A stretch of 64,000 nucleotides of DNA from Pyropia yezoensis (taxonomy: Eukaryota; Rhodophyta; Bangiophyceae; Bangiales; Bangiaceae): the NCBI GenBank assembly GCA_009829735.1, contig CM020620.1:12707420-12771419 (forward strand), written 5' to 3'. The notes under the pieces were generated by a model. It did no database searches and was not told the origin of the DNA. It worked only from the letters and a program-made list of their open reading frames with translations. Of the stretch, positions 1-8,908 are shown one piece after another (positions within the stretch are counted from its first letter, which is position 1; every line of letters begins with the position of its first letter). The position numbers were made by a program, and so were the translations under genes.

Positions 1-270
1 GCGGTGGAACAGCGCGAACAGCGTCGAATCGCCAAGGCCCGCCGCATCCCACTGGGCACACACCAGTGTAAGCCCTGCGGTGTGACGTGCAACAGCCTAT
101 CGGTGTTGCGCGACCATCGCAACTCACGTCGGCATCGCAATACTGTCAACCGCCCTTCCACTCTCCCACGCTGCGATCCCTGTGGGCGTGAATTTGATTC
201 GGTGGTTCAATTCGAAAGCCACTTGCGTGGCAAGGCGCACCACCGCCAGCTAGCGCGGGGCACCGATTGA
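1..270 (+). CDS. 3' end of a protein with two U1-type C2H2 zinc fingers
   Basis: The frame is open from the window edge to a TGA at 268-270, so the start is outside. Two fingers are visible, at about residues 22-45 and 57-80. Both have Cys-x2-Cys-x12-His-x5-His spacing (CKPC...H...H and CDPC...H...H). This long His-His spacing is the U1/JAZ/zf-met type, which usually binds double-stranded RNA or acts in splicing factors. The N-terminal stretch is basic (EQRRIAKARR). Only about 90 residues are visible, so no specific protein can be named. It could be the tail of a host gene, or an extra gene in the leader of the chromovirus that follows, because no LTR is seen between it and the gag gene at 614. 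The finger pattern is directly visible; function and ownership are inference. Confidence 0.5.
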   Translation, partial: AVEQREQRRIAKARRIPLGTHQCKPCGVTCNSLSVLRDHRNSRRHRNTVNRPSTLPRCDPCGREFDSVVQFESHLRGKAHHRQLARGTD

Positions 271-613
271 CAACCTCCATTGATCTACCGCGAGAGCCCG
301 ATTTTCCCTCTCTGATCTCCCCGCCGCGTGAGAATCCGACGAGACCGACTCGGGCCCGAGCGCGGAAGCCGACCGAAAATCCGATTGGGCGCCCTCGAGC
401 GATTTTCTTGTGATTGGATTTAACGAAATAGTGTTGCACGCTCTGGATCTCGTCACCGCGATCCCTCGGCACTTGACCAGTTGTCGCGCGCCACTACGTT
501 GCTTGACCAAATTTCTTCCACAAATCTATCCGGACTTCGACTGGGCATTTCTTGTAAGTCTAGGTCGCTCTGTCCTGTAAAATTGTAACTCCTGGAGTTA
601 ACTCCTGGAAACG
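271..613. other. non-coding leader between zinc-finger frame and gag
   Basis: No convincing gene is seen here. The stretch leads to the gag ATG of element A at 614. I see no LTR end or primer-binding site with the usual TGG start next to an LTR-like CA, and nothing matching the sequence after 14550. The 5' LTR of element A may therefore lie outside the window or be lost. Confidence 0.4.
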
Positions 614-1492
614 ATGGACCCCTTGAGTACTGCTGGCGGGACCCCGGTCACTTCTGGGTCGACATCCGGCACCCCCAGTGTCGAGGCATGGAATCAGCTT
701 ACGACATTTGTGACGCGAATGCGTGACGAGCTTGAGGCACACAAGGTGGAGTTGGGAGACACGAAGCAGCAGCTCGCCGAGACCAAGGCGAAAGCAGCCC
801 GCGAGAACGCAAAACCCGGACGGCGGAACAAGCCCGGGCTTTTCTCTGGCAAACCCGGGACCATTGAAGCGTGGTGCTCCCACATGGACTCCTACGTCCG
901 GCGGAACAAACCCGCTGAAGCGCGTCGTGTCGCTTGCGCCTATCTCGATGGAGAAGCGTTCAACTGGTGGCATACCTATAGTCAGACTACAGACGTTTCG
1001 ATCTGGGACGCCTTCCGTGCTGCACTCATCCGGCGCTTCAGTCCCCTGAACAAGACGCAGGCGGCACGGGACATGCTGCACGCATGGCGACAGATTGAAG
1101 ACGTCGGGACGTTTAACAAGACTTTCCTGAGCGTCGTCGTGGACATCCCAGACATCACTGAAGCGGAAAAGATTGACCGCTACACGCGAGGTCTGAAGCG
1201 GGACATCTGGCAGGCACTGTGCCTCAAGAACTATACTGAACTCGAGCCTCTAATGACAGACGCCCTGCGCGTAGAAGCTGCCAAGGCTGGAGCCTCGCGC
1301 TTCACGAACAACCTCAGCAGCACCTCTGGGAAGCCGTCTGCGACGGGTGTCGTCCCCATGGACATTTCCAGCATCAAGGTCGAGACGCTCACGCCCGAGG
1401 AGCGCCAGAGCTGTATGCGCGAGGGACTCTGCCTCCGCTGTCGCGAAAAGGGGCACCTGGCAAAGGACTGCCCAAAAGGCCAGCGGAACTGA
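614..1492 (+). CDS. gag: Gag of element A
   Basis: A 292-residue frame starting at the ATG MDPLSTAGG. A coiled-coil-like stretch lies at about residues 35-65. The retrotransposon Gag (capsid-like) domain follows at about 70-220, with the family's aromatic W...W pattern (FNWWHTY, IWDAFRAALIRRF). One CCHC zinc knuckle is at the end (CLRCREKGHLAKDC). Gag of Ty3/gypsy elements forms the particle that packages the element RNA. The frame is open throughout. Pol follows in another frame about 25 bp downstream. Confidence 0.85.
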   Translation: MDPLSTAGGTPVTSGSTSGTPSVEAWNQLTTFVTRMRDELEAHKVELGDTKQQLAETKAKAARENAKPGRRNKPGLFSGKPGTIEAWCSHMDSYVRRNKPAEARRVACAYLDGEAFNWWHTYSQTTDVSIWDAFRAALIRRFSPLNKTQAARDMLHAWRQIEDVGTFNKTFLSVVVDIPDITEAEKIDRYTRGLKRDIWQALCLKNYTELEPLMTDALRVEAAKAGASRFTNNLSSTSGKPSATGVVPMDISSIKVETLTPEERQSCMREGLCLRCREKGHLAKDCPKGQRN

Positions 1493-1515
1493 AGCAGCAA
1501 CCGTCGTCAACAACG

Positions 1516-2132
1516 GTGAAAAATGCTCCTTTGGTTCCGGAAAACAAATCGTCACCCTTTGAAGGCCCGCGTCTCGGGCTACTGCTTTCTACTGCTTCTG
1601 TCAATGGCCATGTTGTAAAGGTGCTGTTCGACGACGGGTCTCCCATCAACGTCGTCTCCAGGCGCCTCATGAAAACCCTGAATGTCAAGACCACTGAAAC
1701 GGACTTCGCGGCAAACATGCCCGATGGACGTTCCCATGTACTCGCTGAAACCATTGAACCCTTAGAGATTCACATCGGCCTTTACCAAGAACGACTACGG
1801 TTCGCCGTATGCGACCTCAGTGCGTACGACGTCATCCTCGGTAAGAAATGGCGCGATGACAAGGGCGCCAAGATCAACAACAAGAAGAACAAGATATCCT
1901 TTAAGTTCAACCACAAGAATATTTCTATCACCGCCTCCCTCAAGAAACCGGAGGGCCTCATTAGCCGGCAACGACTCGCACGTGACCTCATCCAAAGTAC
2001 CCCTGTATTCGCCATCTACCTGCAGTCTGAAGACCCCTCAAGCAGCTTTGACATCAACTCCATCATTATGGGAGAAGCTGAATACAAAAATGAAGTCCAA
2101 CAGATTCTCAAGGAGTACGCTGACGTCTTCCC
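1516..2132 (+). pseudogene. pol: 5' part of pol of element A (protease region)
   Basis: The retropepsin-like aspartic protease region is recognisable from VLFDDGSPINVVS, a DxG/S active-site type, followed by the flap-like region with VILGKKW. The frame leads towards reverse transcriptase but ends at the insertion of element B, whose LTR begins at 2133. The rest of this pol resumes at 11659. This is a fossil: it cannot act as it stands because 9.5 kb of another element lies inside it. Confidence 0.75.
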
Positions 2133-2705
2133 TGTAGCATCCCTGGCCCCGACTTGGCGCCGACCCGGGACTGCAACCAGAGGGCACCAGGTGCCAGAAC
2201 ACGCCCGCCGTGTGGCGATGGTTGGCGGCCGTGGCCCGTGCCCGGCACTGGGATGCGGTGGACTACGCTATCCACACGCGAGAGGGGGATTTCTGATGTG
2301 TTTTTGCATATTTGTGAGGGACTTGATTTGAGAGAATTTGAGTGTGAGATTAGTGAGTGGGAATAGAATTAGTAGTGATAGTGGCCCCCGACCTGACGAG
2401 GTTAGACTCGGGTCGGGGCCACTCGGGGTTATGGGGGGGGCTACCGGGCCAACGTGCCGGGGTTCCCCCAGATGCACGTTAAGAGGGACAGCGAGGCGCC
2501 CTCGGCCCGCGCCCTCAGGGAAAAAGACAACTGCGCGTTTGCTTTCCTCTTCCCCGTGTGCACTACCGTGCGTATCTGTTTGCCCTGCAAGCAGGCACGT
2601 GAGGCAACAGGCATACCATTCTCGTAGTTCCCCTTTCTGCGTTACCTGTCCCTTTCCCCCGAGGGATATTGACACGTGTCTGAGAGGATCGAGTTTTATA
2701 CCACA
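2133..2705 (+). repeat. 5' LTR of element B
   Basis: A long terminal repeat from TGTAGCATCCC to ACCACA, 573 bp, matching 11086-11658 base for base as far as I can compare by eye. It is flanked on the left by TTCCC. A related solo copy in the other orientation lies at 48457-49027. Confidence 0.95.
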
Positions 2706-2709
2706 TATT

Positions 2710-2726
2710 TGGTGGAGCAGCAGGGG
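2710..2726 (+). promoter_or_regulatory. primer-binding site of element B
   Basis: TGGTGGAGCAGCAGGGG lies 4 bp after the 5' LTR. It begins with TGG, the complement of a tRNA CCA end. The same 17 bases occur in element C on the minus strand at 48078-48094. The primer tRNA is not one of the tRNA-Leu or tRNA-Lys genes in this window, whose 3' ends do not match. Confidence 0.75.
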
Positions 2727-2914
2727 ATTGGAGTGTTTGAGAAGAGACATTTGGGAGCAGCGGTTGCGTTGTTCCTATTCTGTCTTTTTCTGTGGTTTGG
2801 GAATTATTTGCACCCGTTCACGGGAACCCCATTCCTGGCTCTCAAACCCCTCTCTTGTGGTCTTGCGATCTTTGGACACGCAGGCAACTGGACTGTGGCT
2901 GTCAAGAGACCAAC

Positions 2915-4675
2915 ATGGCTACCCTCCCTGGCACGACGGTGCCCGAAGGGGTAGACCCCGCGTCCCTTGACGCATCCCTGGTCACCGCGGGGGACGGTGC
3001 CCAACCCGGCGTTCTCCCTACGGGTGAAGCAGACCTGGGCGTGACATCCGGTAGTGGACTGGAGTCCACAGGCGGCCAAGTACCGCCTGCTCCCGTTCCT
3101 CCGGCTGTTCCTCCTGTGGGAGCCACCCCGGGGTCAACGGCGTTTGAGTCCGCTCGCAGCAGACGTCTCCCTCCTGTCGGTTCTACTCTTCAACCTCCAG
3201 GGATAGCCCCTGGTGTGTTTACTCCTGGACCCACACATGGCAGCTGGGTGTATACACCTCTTCCTGTGGGCACTGGCAGTGCCAGAGGCACCGCTATGAC
3301 TGGTTCTACGGGTCTTCCTGAGACTTCGACTCCTGGGACCGGCCAAGCTTTTCCTCCCCTTGCGTCCTATGGGGCGGGGAGCTCCAAGACCGGTGACCGG
3401 AGCAGCCGTAGGCGTCGGCGTCGTCGCCGCCGCTCTAGCACCAGCGAGACCAGTTCCTCCAGCTCTGAGGAGGGATATGACTGGGATGCATCTCCCGGTC
3501 CTACCCGGCGCAGGCTAGTCGAGTTCGACTTCCCTGCCCACCAAGTGGGAGATGCCACCCTGAACAAGGTCACGTATTGGGGTAACTACCGGCTGGAGAA
3601 CCAAGACCAAGGTTACACCCGGAAGATGGCCAAGAAGATGGCATCCCTGAACCGGCGAATGCAGCCGAGCTTTGGGGGGCATCCTAAGTTTTCCGGGAAG
3701 AGACCGGCGCTTATCTTTGCCTTCCTGCGCCGGTTTGTCAAGGCATGCAATGACAACGATGTGTCCGAGGGCAAGGCTCTCTATCTCCTGGTTAACTTCA
3801 TGACCGGAGAAGCGGAACAGCGGTTTGCACAGGTTCTACCAGACTCTGCCGGGCACATTGTTGGACGTACCGTCGCGAGTTATCCGGAGGCGGTCAACTG
3901 GCTCCTGTCCAACTACGCAGACGCGGACTCCCTGCGTAAGGCAGTCGGTAGGCTGAACCGGGCAACCATGGAGAGACAAGAGACTCCAGAGGCGTTCGCC
4001 CGTCGTGTCCGGGAGATGAGCGATGCTTGTGGCAACGTTTACCCTGAGGACAGGCTCAAGATGATCTTCTCGGAGGGGCTTCCTGAATATCTTCAAGTGG
4101 ATGCGGAGAACTACAACCAGGAACATCAAGAACATACCTTCCAGCAGTTGATGGCCTACACCCAGGGCAAGCACCGGCAAGCCAAGGCCCTCCAGGCCCC
4201 TATGGTATCAACCCCCAAGCCGTTGTCGCGAGTTCGTCCCGGACCCGACAAGTATAAGGGAGGTGATAACCCTGTACCGGTACTCGCAGTTGGCGAGGCC
4301 TCACCCATGGAGTCAAGGGACAAGTGGGGCGGCTTCGTTTCTAAGGAGCAACCTTCCCTGGTCGCCCCCAAGCAGATCAGGAACCAGCGGTTCCGGTCTT
4401 GCTGGCTGTGCCAGAAGGAGGATCATATGTCCTACCAGTGCCCGACCATTCCCGAGGATCTCCAGGAGAAACTCAAGCGTCAAGGACTGGTGTTTGCAAA
4501 GGCGGTCAACTGGGCTGACCGGCGGGCACCCTCCAAGATGGACAAGGCACAGGTACATGCCATCCGAGTGGCAACCTTACAGAGCATCACGGAGGCTCTG
4601 GCAAGGGAAGCTCCTACGGACTTTGACCTGGAGACCGAAACCTCTAAGGACTCCTCGGAACCGGGAAACGAGTAG
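2915..4675 (+). CDS. gag: Gag of element B
   Basis: Start chosen at the first ATG in the frame (MATLPGTTVPEG); the frame is open further upstream without an ATG. It has about 587 residues. A Pro/Gly/Thr-rich N-terminal third is followed by a basic run (about 8 Arg) and a Ser-rich acidic patch. The Gag capsid-like domain comes next (KFSGKRPALIFAFLRRFVKACND, then WLLSNYAD), and then a zinc knuckle variant (CWLCQKEDHMSYQC). It is the structural protein of the particle. The Gag of element C (46031-47977) has the same plan, with the matching segment FLRRFTKACDDNAISEG. Confidence 0.85.
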   Translation: MATLPGTTVPEGVDPASLDASLVTAGDGAQPGVLPTGEADLGVTSGSGLESTGGQVPPAPVPPAVPPVGATPGSTAFESARSRRLPPVGSTLQPPGIAPGVFTPGPTHGSWVYTPLPVGTGSARGTAMTGSTGLPETSTPGTGQAFPPLASYGAGSSKTGDRSSRRRRRRRRRSSTSETSSSSSEEGYDWDASPGPTRRRLVEFDFPAHQVGDATLNKVTYWGNYRLENQDQGYTRKMAKKMASLNRRMQPSFGGHPKFSGKRPALIFAFLRRFVKACNDNDVSEGKALYLLVNFMTGEAEQRFAQVLPDSAGHIVGRTVASYPEAVNWLLSNYADADSLRKAVGRLNRATMERQETPEAFARRVREMSDACGNVYPEDRLKMIFSEGLPEYLQVDAENYNQEHQEHTFQQLMAYTQGKHRQAKALQAPMVSTPKPLSRVRPGPDKYKGGDNPVPVLAVGEASPMESRDKWGGFVSKEQPSLVAPKQIRNQRFRSCWLCQKEDHMSYQCPTIPEDLQEKLKRQGLVFAKAVNWADRRAPSKMDKAQVHAIRVATLQSITEALAREAPTDFDLETETSKDSSEPGNE

Positions 4676-4860
4676 GGCAGGCGCTCTCCCCAAGTGTCTT
4701 CCCGAATCTCCAACGGCAGGGTACTTCTACCTGTTCTCCCCTTGCGTGCCGGGAGAAAGGACGGCAGTTACCTGCTCAACCGGTAGCCGCCTGGACACCC
4801 TGTTTGTTCAAGGGGACCTTGCTCGTCCTGCGTAAGGAAAACCTCAAGATTAATGCTCGT

Positions 4861-7800
4861 ATGCGTGTGGGGGATAGCCTCCCCCAAGCTGTTACGCCGG
4901 TGGTCGACACGGGAGCCGGACCAAGCGTCATCACTGAGAACCTGTTACCTCCGGGCTGGCGTCGACATGCCTGGAGAGCGCCTACCAAGACCCGGATTGT
5001 AGACGCATCAGGTCAAACCCTACGACCGCTTGGCCGTCTTCCCGTCGCCATCTATGTCAACAATGAACCAATGCTTTTTCCCTTTCTAATAGTCAAGACC
5101 TTATCAATCCCCCTCATCCTAGGCTGGGACTTCCAGAAGCAGCATGTCAAGAGCATCCTACCCGGAGAAGGAAAGGTGCAGTTCAACCATGGGTTTGTGT
5201 CACCAGTGCTGGAGCACCTGGACACCAAGGTTCGTGTGGCCAAGAACCAGAAGGAACGCATCCCACCCTCTACCTTGACCCTCATCAAACCGGTGCTCCT
5301 ACCTCCTCGCTCGGAGACCAAGGTTCAAGTCACGACCCGGACTGCAGGTCAATGCCTGATCTATGGACGCAAGGAATTTCTGGCGAAACACCGATTATAC
5401 CTAGCCCACGGACATCACAAGAAGGTGGAGAGGCACACCCCGTTCTCGGTGCTGATCGTCAACGTGAGCCGGAAGCCAATAACCCTCGCCAAGGGCACTC
5501 GAGTTGGTACAGCAGAGCCTTACCGGGGGTCCGCCCGCGCTATGAGCAAGGAAGACCTCTTCAACCTGCAACAAGAGCTGGCATCCAACTTGACGGCCTT
5601 AGACGTATCTCCGGAACAAGAGCAGGCTGGCCGTACTACTCCGAAGCCGGAACAAGCACCGCCCGGGATGCCGAAGGTCAACCAAGAAAACGTCCCTCCC
5701 GACTTGAAGGAGGCACTGGAGAAGCTTCTCCAGGAATATCGGCACCTGTGGTCTGGAGAGCTGGGCAAGATGGACGCCACCCTACACCGGATTCAACTCA
5801 AGCCAGATGCCAAACCAGTGCACATGCAACCATACCGGGCTGGACCTCATCGCCGGGATGAGATTGAGAAGCAGGTTAACAAGATGCTCAAGATGGATGT
5901 TATCGAGCCGTCTGATGGCGAGTGGGCTTTCCCGGTGGTAGTCGTCCCGAAACCTGGCGGTCACTTCCGTTTCTGCGTTGACTACAGACGCCTGAACGAG
6001 ATGACAGTCAAGGATGTATACCCGATACCCCGGATGGATGATTGCCTCGACTTTCTTGGTGATGCCACCCTCTTCTCGACGCTGGATTGTAATGCCGGTT
6101 ACTGGCAGATCCCTCTGGCTGACGAGGACAAGGACAAGACTACCTTCACGTGCCACATGGGACTGTTCCGGTGCAAGCGTCTCCCTTTTGGTCTCACTAA
6201 TGCTCCGGCAACCTTCCAGAGAGCCATCGACATCATCCTGTCGGGGCTAAGGTGGAGAACATGTTTGGTCTACCTGGACGACATCATCGTTTTCTCCAAG
6301 ACCCCAGCGGAACACCTGGAGCACCTTCGAGAGGTCCTGGCCCTCCTGTCCAAGGCTGGAGTTACCCTCAAGGCCGAGAAGTGCCACCTGTTTGAGACTG
6401 AGGTGGAGTACCTGGGGCACGTGCTGAGTCCGGGGGAGCTCCGAGTCAATGAGAAGAACATCAAGGCCCTCCGGCATGCACGGCAACCTAAAACCCAGAC
6501 GGAACTCAAGAGCTTCCTGGGTATGTGCAACGTCTACCGCCGGTTCGTACGAGACTACGCTCTGATTGCCCGGCCCTTGACCAAGCTTACTAGCAAGAAG
6601 CTTCCAGCACAACTCCCGGTGTTCGCCGAGAAGCAGATAGCAGCCTTCGAAGAGCTCAAGAAGCGCCTGACCACCACTCCAGTACTGGCGTTACCCAAGC
6701 GGGAGGGTCAGTTTGTTCTGGAGACTGACGCCTGTGGTGTCCAGGTGGGGTGCTCACTACTCCAGCAGCAACCTGATGGACACTTCCTCCCGATAGGCTA
6801 CTACAGTCGCGTCTTGACTCCAGCCGAGAAGAACTATTCCACGACCGAGCGCGAGTGCTTGGCGGTCGTCTGGGCTTGCTTCCTGTTACGTCCATATCTT
6901 GAAGGACAAGAGTTCCTCATCCGGACGGACCACGCCAGTCTAAGGTGGCTGCTATGCATGGACAGCAGTCAAGGAAGGGTCGCCCGATGGCGCCTACGCC
7001 TTTCGGAGTTCAAGTACAAGGTGTGCACCAGAGCAGGGAGGGAGCACCACTGCGCCGACACCATGTCCCGGCTGGAGACTCCTGCAGCCGATACCGGTCC
7101 TATCCCGGAGGAAATACCTTGCTTCATCCTCCCGAATGTCGGACGTGGCTGGCACGCTCCCCTGTACGAGACACCTGACGCTCATCAACCGGTAACCATT
7201 CACCGGATGCTGGAGGCACAATTGACGGACCCTCAATGCTTGGAGCTTCGCCACCAAATGGACCTGAACCGGAACAGTCGCTTCTCCGAGTCTACAGACG
7301 GACTCCTGGTACGGGTGTCACCCTTCGATGGGGCAACTCAAGTCTACGTACCCCGAAGTCTACGAGCTGACATCCTACGCCTGGAGCACTCGTCTCCCCA
7401 GGCCGGGCATCCTGGTATCAATCGGATGTATGCTTCCATGAGACGACATTATTACTGGGAAACCATGGCCAGTGACGTCCATAAGTGCCTGGAGGCTTGT
7501 ATTTCTTGTGCAAGGAACCGGTTGTCCCAGAGGAAGAAGACTTCTAAGCTACGCCTATTCCCTGCGGCGGAGCCCTTTGCAAGCTTAAGCATGGACATCC
7601 TGGGGCCCCTACCTGAGACCTCCAGTGGCAACATATACCTGCTCATCATTTGTGACCGGTTCTCCAAGTTCACTCGAGCAATCCCGTTGAGAACCATCAC
7701 GGCTCTGGATGTCACGTCGGCCTTCTGCGAGTACTGGATAGCTGCCTACGGCCCTCCAGACTCCGTCTTAACCGACAACGGTCCCCAGTTTGCATCCCTG

Positions 7801-8763
7801 TTCTTCCAAGGAGTCTGTGACCTGATGGGCATCAAGAACTTGTACACCACGACGTACCACCCTCAAACGAACGGCCAGGTGGAACGATTCAACCGGACCC
7901 TAGTGGACATGCTACGGCACTACGTGGAGGAGCACCAAGAAGACTGGGACGAGCTCCTGGCTGTCCTCACTCTAGCCTACAACTCCCGAGTTCACCGGAC
8001 AACGGGAGTCGCTCCACTCGACTTTGTCACCCCGAGGCGGCTGACCAACTTCTCCCTGGAAAGAATACCGGATGGTCTCCAGCCTGCACTGAAGTCAGGT
8101 CCCAAGGCAAAGGATGAGTTCCTGGAACAACTAAAGCTCCTGCTCCCAAGAGTCAAGGAGTCAATTTCAAAGACCCAGGAGCGATACAAGCGGGACTATG
8201 ACAAGGGTGTCCGGGAAAAGAACAAGGAACTGGGTGGTGGCGACTGGGTTTTTGTGGACAACCATAGCAAGACCCGGGGGAAGCTGGACTCTAAGACGGA
8301 TGGACCTTATGAGATTCTCAATACGGATGGCTGGACCTTCCTTCTAGACGTGGATGGCTCTCCGTACCGGGTGAGCAGCGACCATGTCACCCGAGCTCCA
8401 CCGCCAAGCCAACGGGACTTGACCCGGCGTAAGCGGACTGCGATACCCTGGCTATCCCAAGAAGAAGGTCGGGAATTTGTCTACGTCAAGTTTGTCGACC
8501 ATGCCTGGAGAGATGGACGCCTGTACCTGCGAGTACGCTGGTTCGGTTTCAACCCGGCAGATGATACATGGGAACCCTCAAACCGGCTACCCATCGCGGA
8601 CGTCTGTGCCTACACGCGACGGAACGGGATTGAGGGCACTCCCGTGGCCAGAGCCGGCAAGATTCTGGAGTCGGACACGGAGGAGGACCAAGAGGACGGG
8701 GTCACCCAAGACCCTCGGGACGAGACGAGCTCACCCGCAACGGATGCGGAACAAGAGGATTGA
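4861..8763 (+). CDS. pol: Pol of element B (protease, RT, RNase H, integrase, chromodomain)
   Basis: One long frame of about 1300 residues; the frame opens at 4804 and the first ATG is 4861. Order of domains: aspartic protease (VVDTGAGPSVI), reverse transcriptase (FCVDYRRLNEMT; YLDDIIVFS at the catalytic site), RNase H (LETDACGVQVG; SLRWLL), integrase with HHCC zinc finger (HPGINRMYASMRRHYYW...CISCARNR) and catalytic core (MDILGPLPE; TDNGPQF; QVERFNRTL). A C-terminal chromodomain follows (YVKFVDHAWRDGRLYLRVRWFGFNPADDTWEP). This order (integrase after RNase H) is Ty3/gypsy, and the chromodomain marks a chromovirus. Gag ends at 4675 in another frame, and how pol is expressed is not visible. Its end lies 146 bp from the end of the antisense frame. 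Confidence 0.93.
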   Translation: MRVGDSLPQAVTPVVDTGAGPSVITENLLPPGWRRHAWRAPTKTRIVDASGQTLRPLGRLPVAIYVNNEPMLFPFLIVKTLSIPLILGWDFQKQHVKSILPGEGKVQFNHGFVSPVLEHLDTKVRVAKNQKERIPPSTLTLIKPVLLPPRSETKVQVTTRTAGQCLIYGRKEFLAKHRLYLAHGHHKKVERHTPFSVLIVNVSRKPITLAKGTRVGTAEPYRGSARAMSKEDLFNLQQELASNLTALDVSPEQEQAGRTTPKPEQAPPGMPKVNQENVPPDLKEALEKLLQEYRHLWSGELGKMDATLHRIQLKPDAKPVHMQPYRAGPHRRDEIEKQVNKMLKMDVIEPSDGEWAFPVVVVPKPGGHFRFCVDYRRLNEMTVKDVYPIPRMDDCLDFLGDATLFSTLDCNAGYWQIPLADEDKDKTTFTCHMGLFRCKRLPFGLTNAPATFQRAIDIILSGLRWRTCLVYLDDIIVFSKTPAEHLEHLREVLALLSKAGVTLKAEKCHLFETEVEYLGHVLSPGELRVNEKNIKALRHARQPKTQTELKSFLGMCNVYRRFVRDYALIARPLTKLTSKKLPAQLPVFAEKQIAAFEELKKRLTTTPVLALPKREGQFVLETDACGVQVGCSLLQQQPDGHFLPIGYYSRVLTPAEKNYSTTERECLAVVWACFLLRPYLEGQEFLIRTDHASLRWLLCMDSSQGRVARWRLRLSEFKYKVCTRAGREHHCADTMSRLETPAADTGPIPEEIPCFILPNVGRGWHAPLYETPDAHQPVTIHRMLEAQLTDPQCLELRHQMDLNRNSRFSESTDGLLVRVSPFDGATQVYVPRSLRADILRLEHSSPQAGHPGINRMYASMRRHYYWETMASDVHKCLEACISCARNRLSQRKKTSKLRLFPAAEPFASLSMDILGPLPETSSGNIYLLIICDRFSKFTRAIPLRTITALDVTSAFCEYWIAAYGPPDSVLTDNGPQFASLFFQGVCDLMGIKNLYTTTYHPQTNGQVERFNRTLVDMLRHYVEEHQEDWDELLAVLTLAYNSRVHRTTGVAPLDFVTPRRLTNFSLERIPDGLQPALKSGPKAKDEFLEQLKLLLPRVKESISKTQERYKRDYDKGVREKNKELGGGDWVFVDNHSKTRGKLDSKTDGPYEILNTDGWTFLLDVDGSPYRVSSDHVTRAPPPSQRDLTRRKRTAIPWLSQEEGREFVYVKFVDHAWRDGRLYLRVRWFGFNPADDTWEPSNRLPIADVCAYTRRNGIEGTPVARAGKILESDTEEDQEDGVTQDPRDETSSPATDAEQED

Positions 8764-8908
8764 GAAGAAGGGAACGGGTATATCAAGGAGAACACGCAAT
8801 GCAAGCATGGAACAATCAAGGAAAACAAGCACCCGCTCGAGCAACCCTTCTCTCCGCCTCTTCCCTCCTCGCTTCTCCCAAGACCCTCACCCTCCTTGCC
8901 TCCAACTA

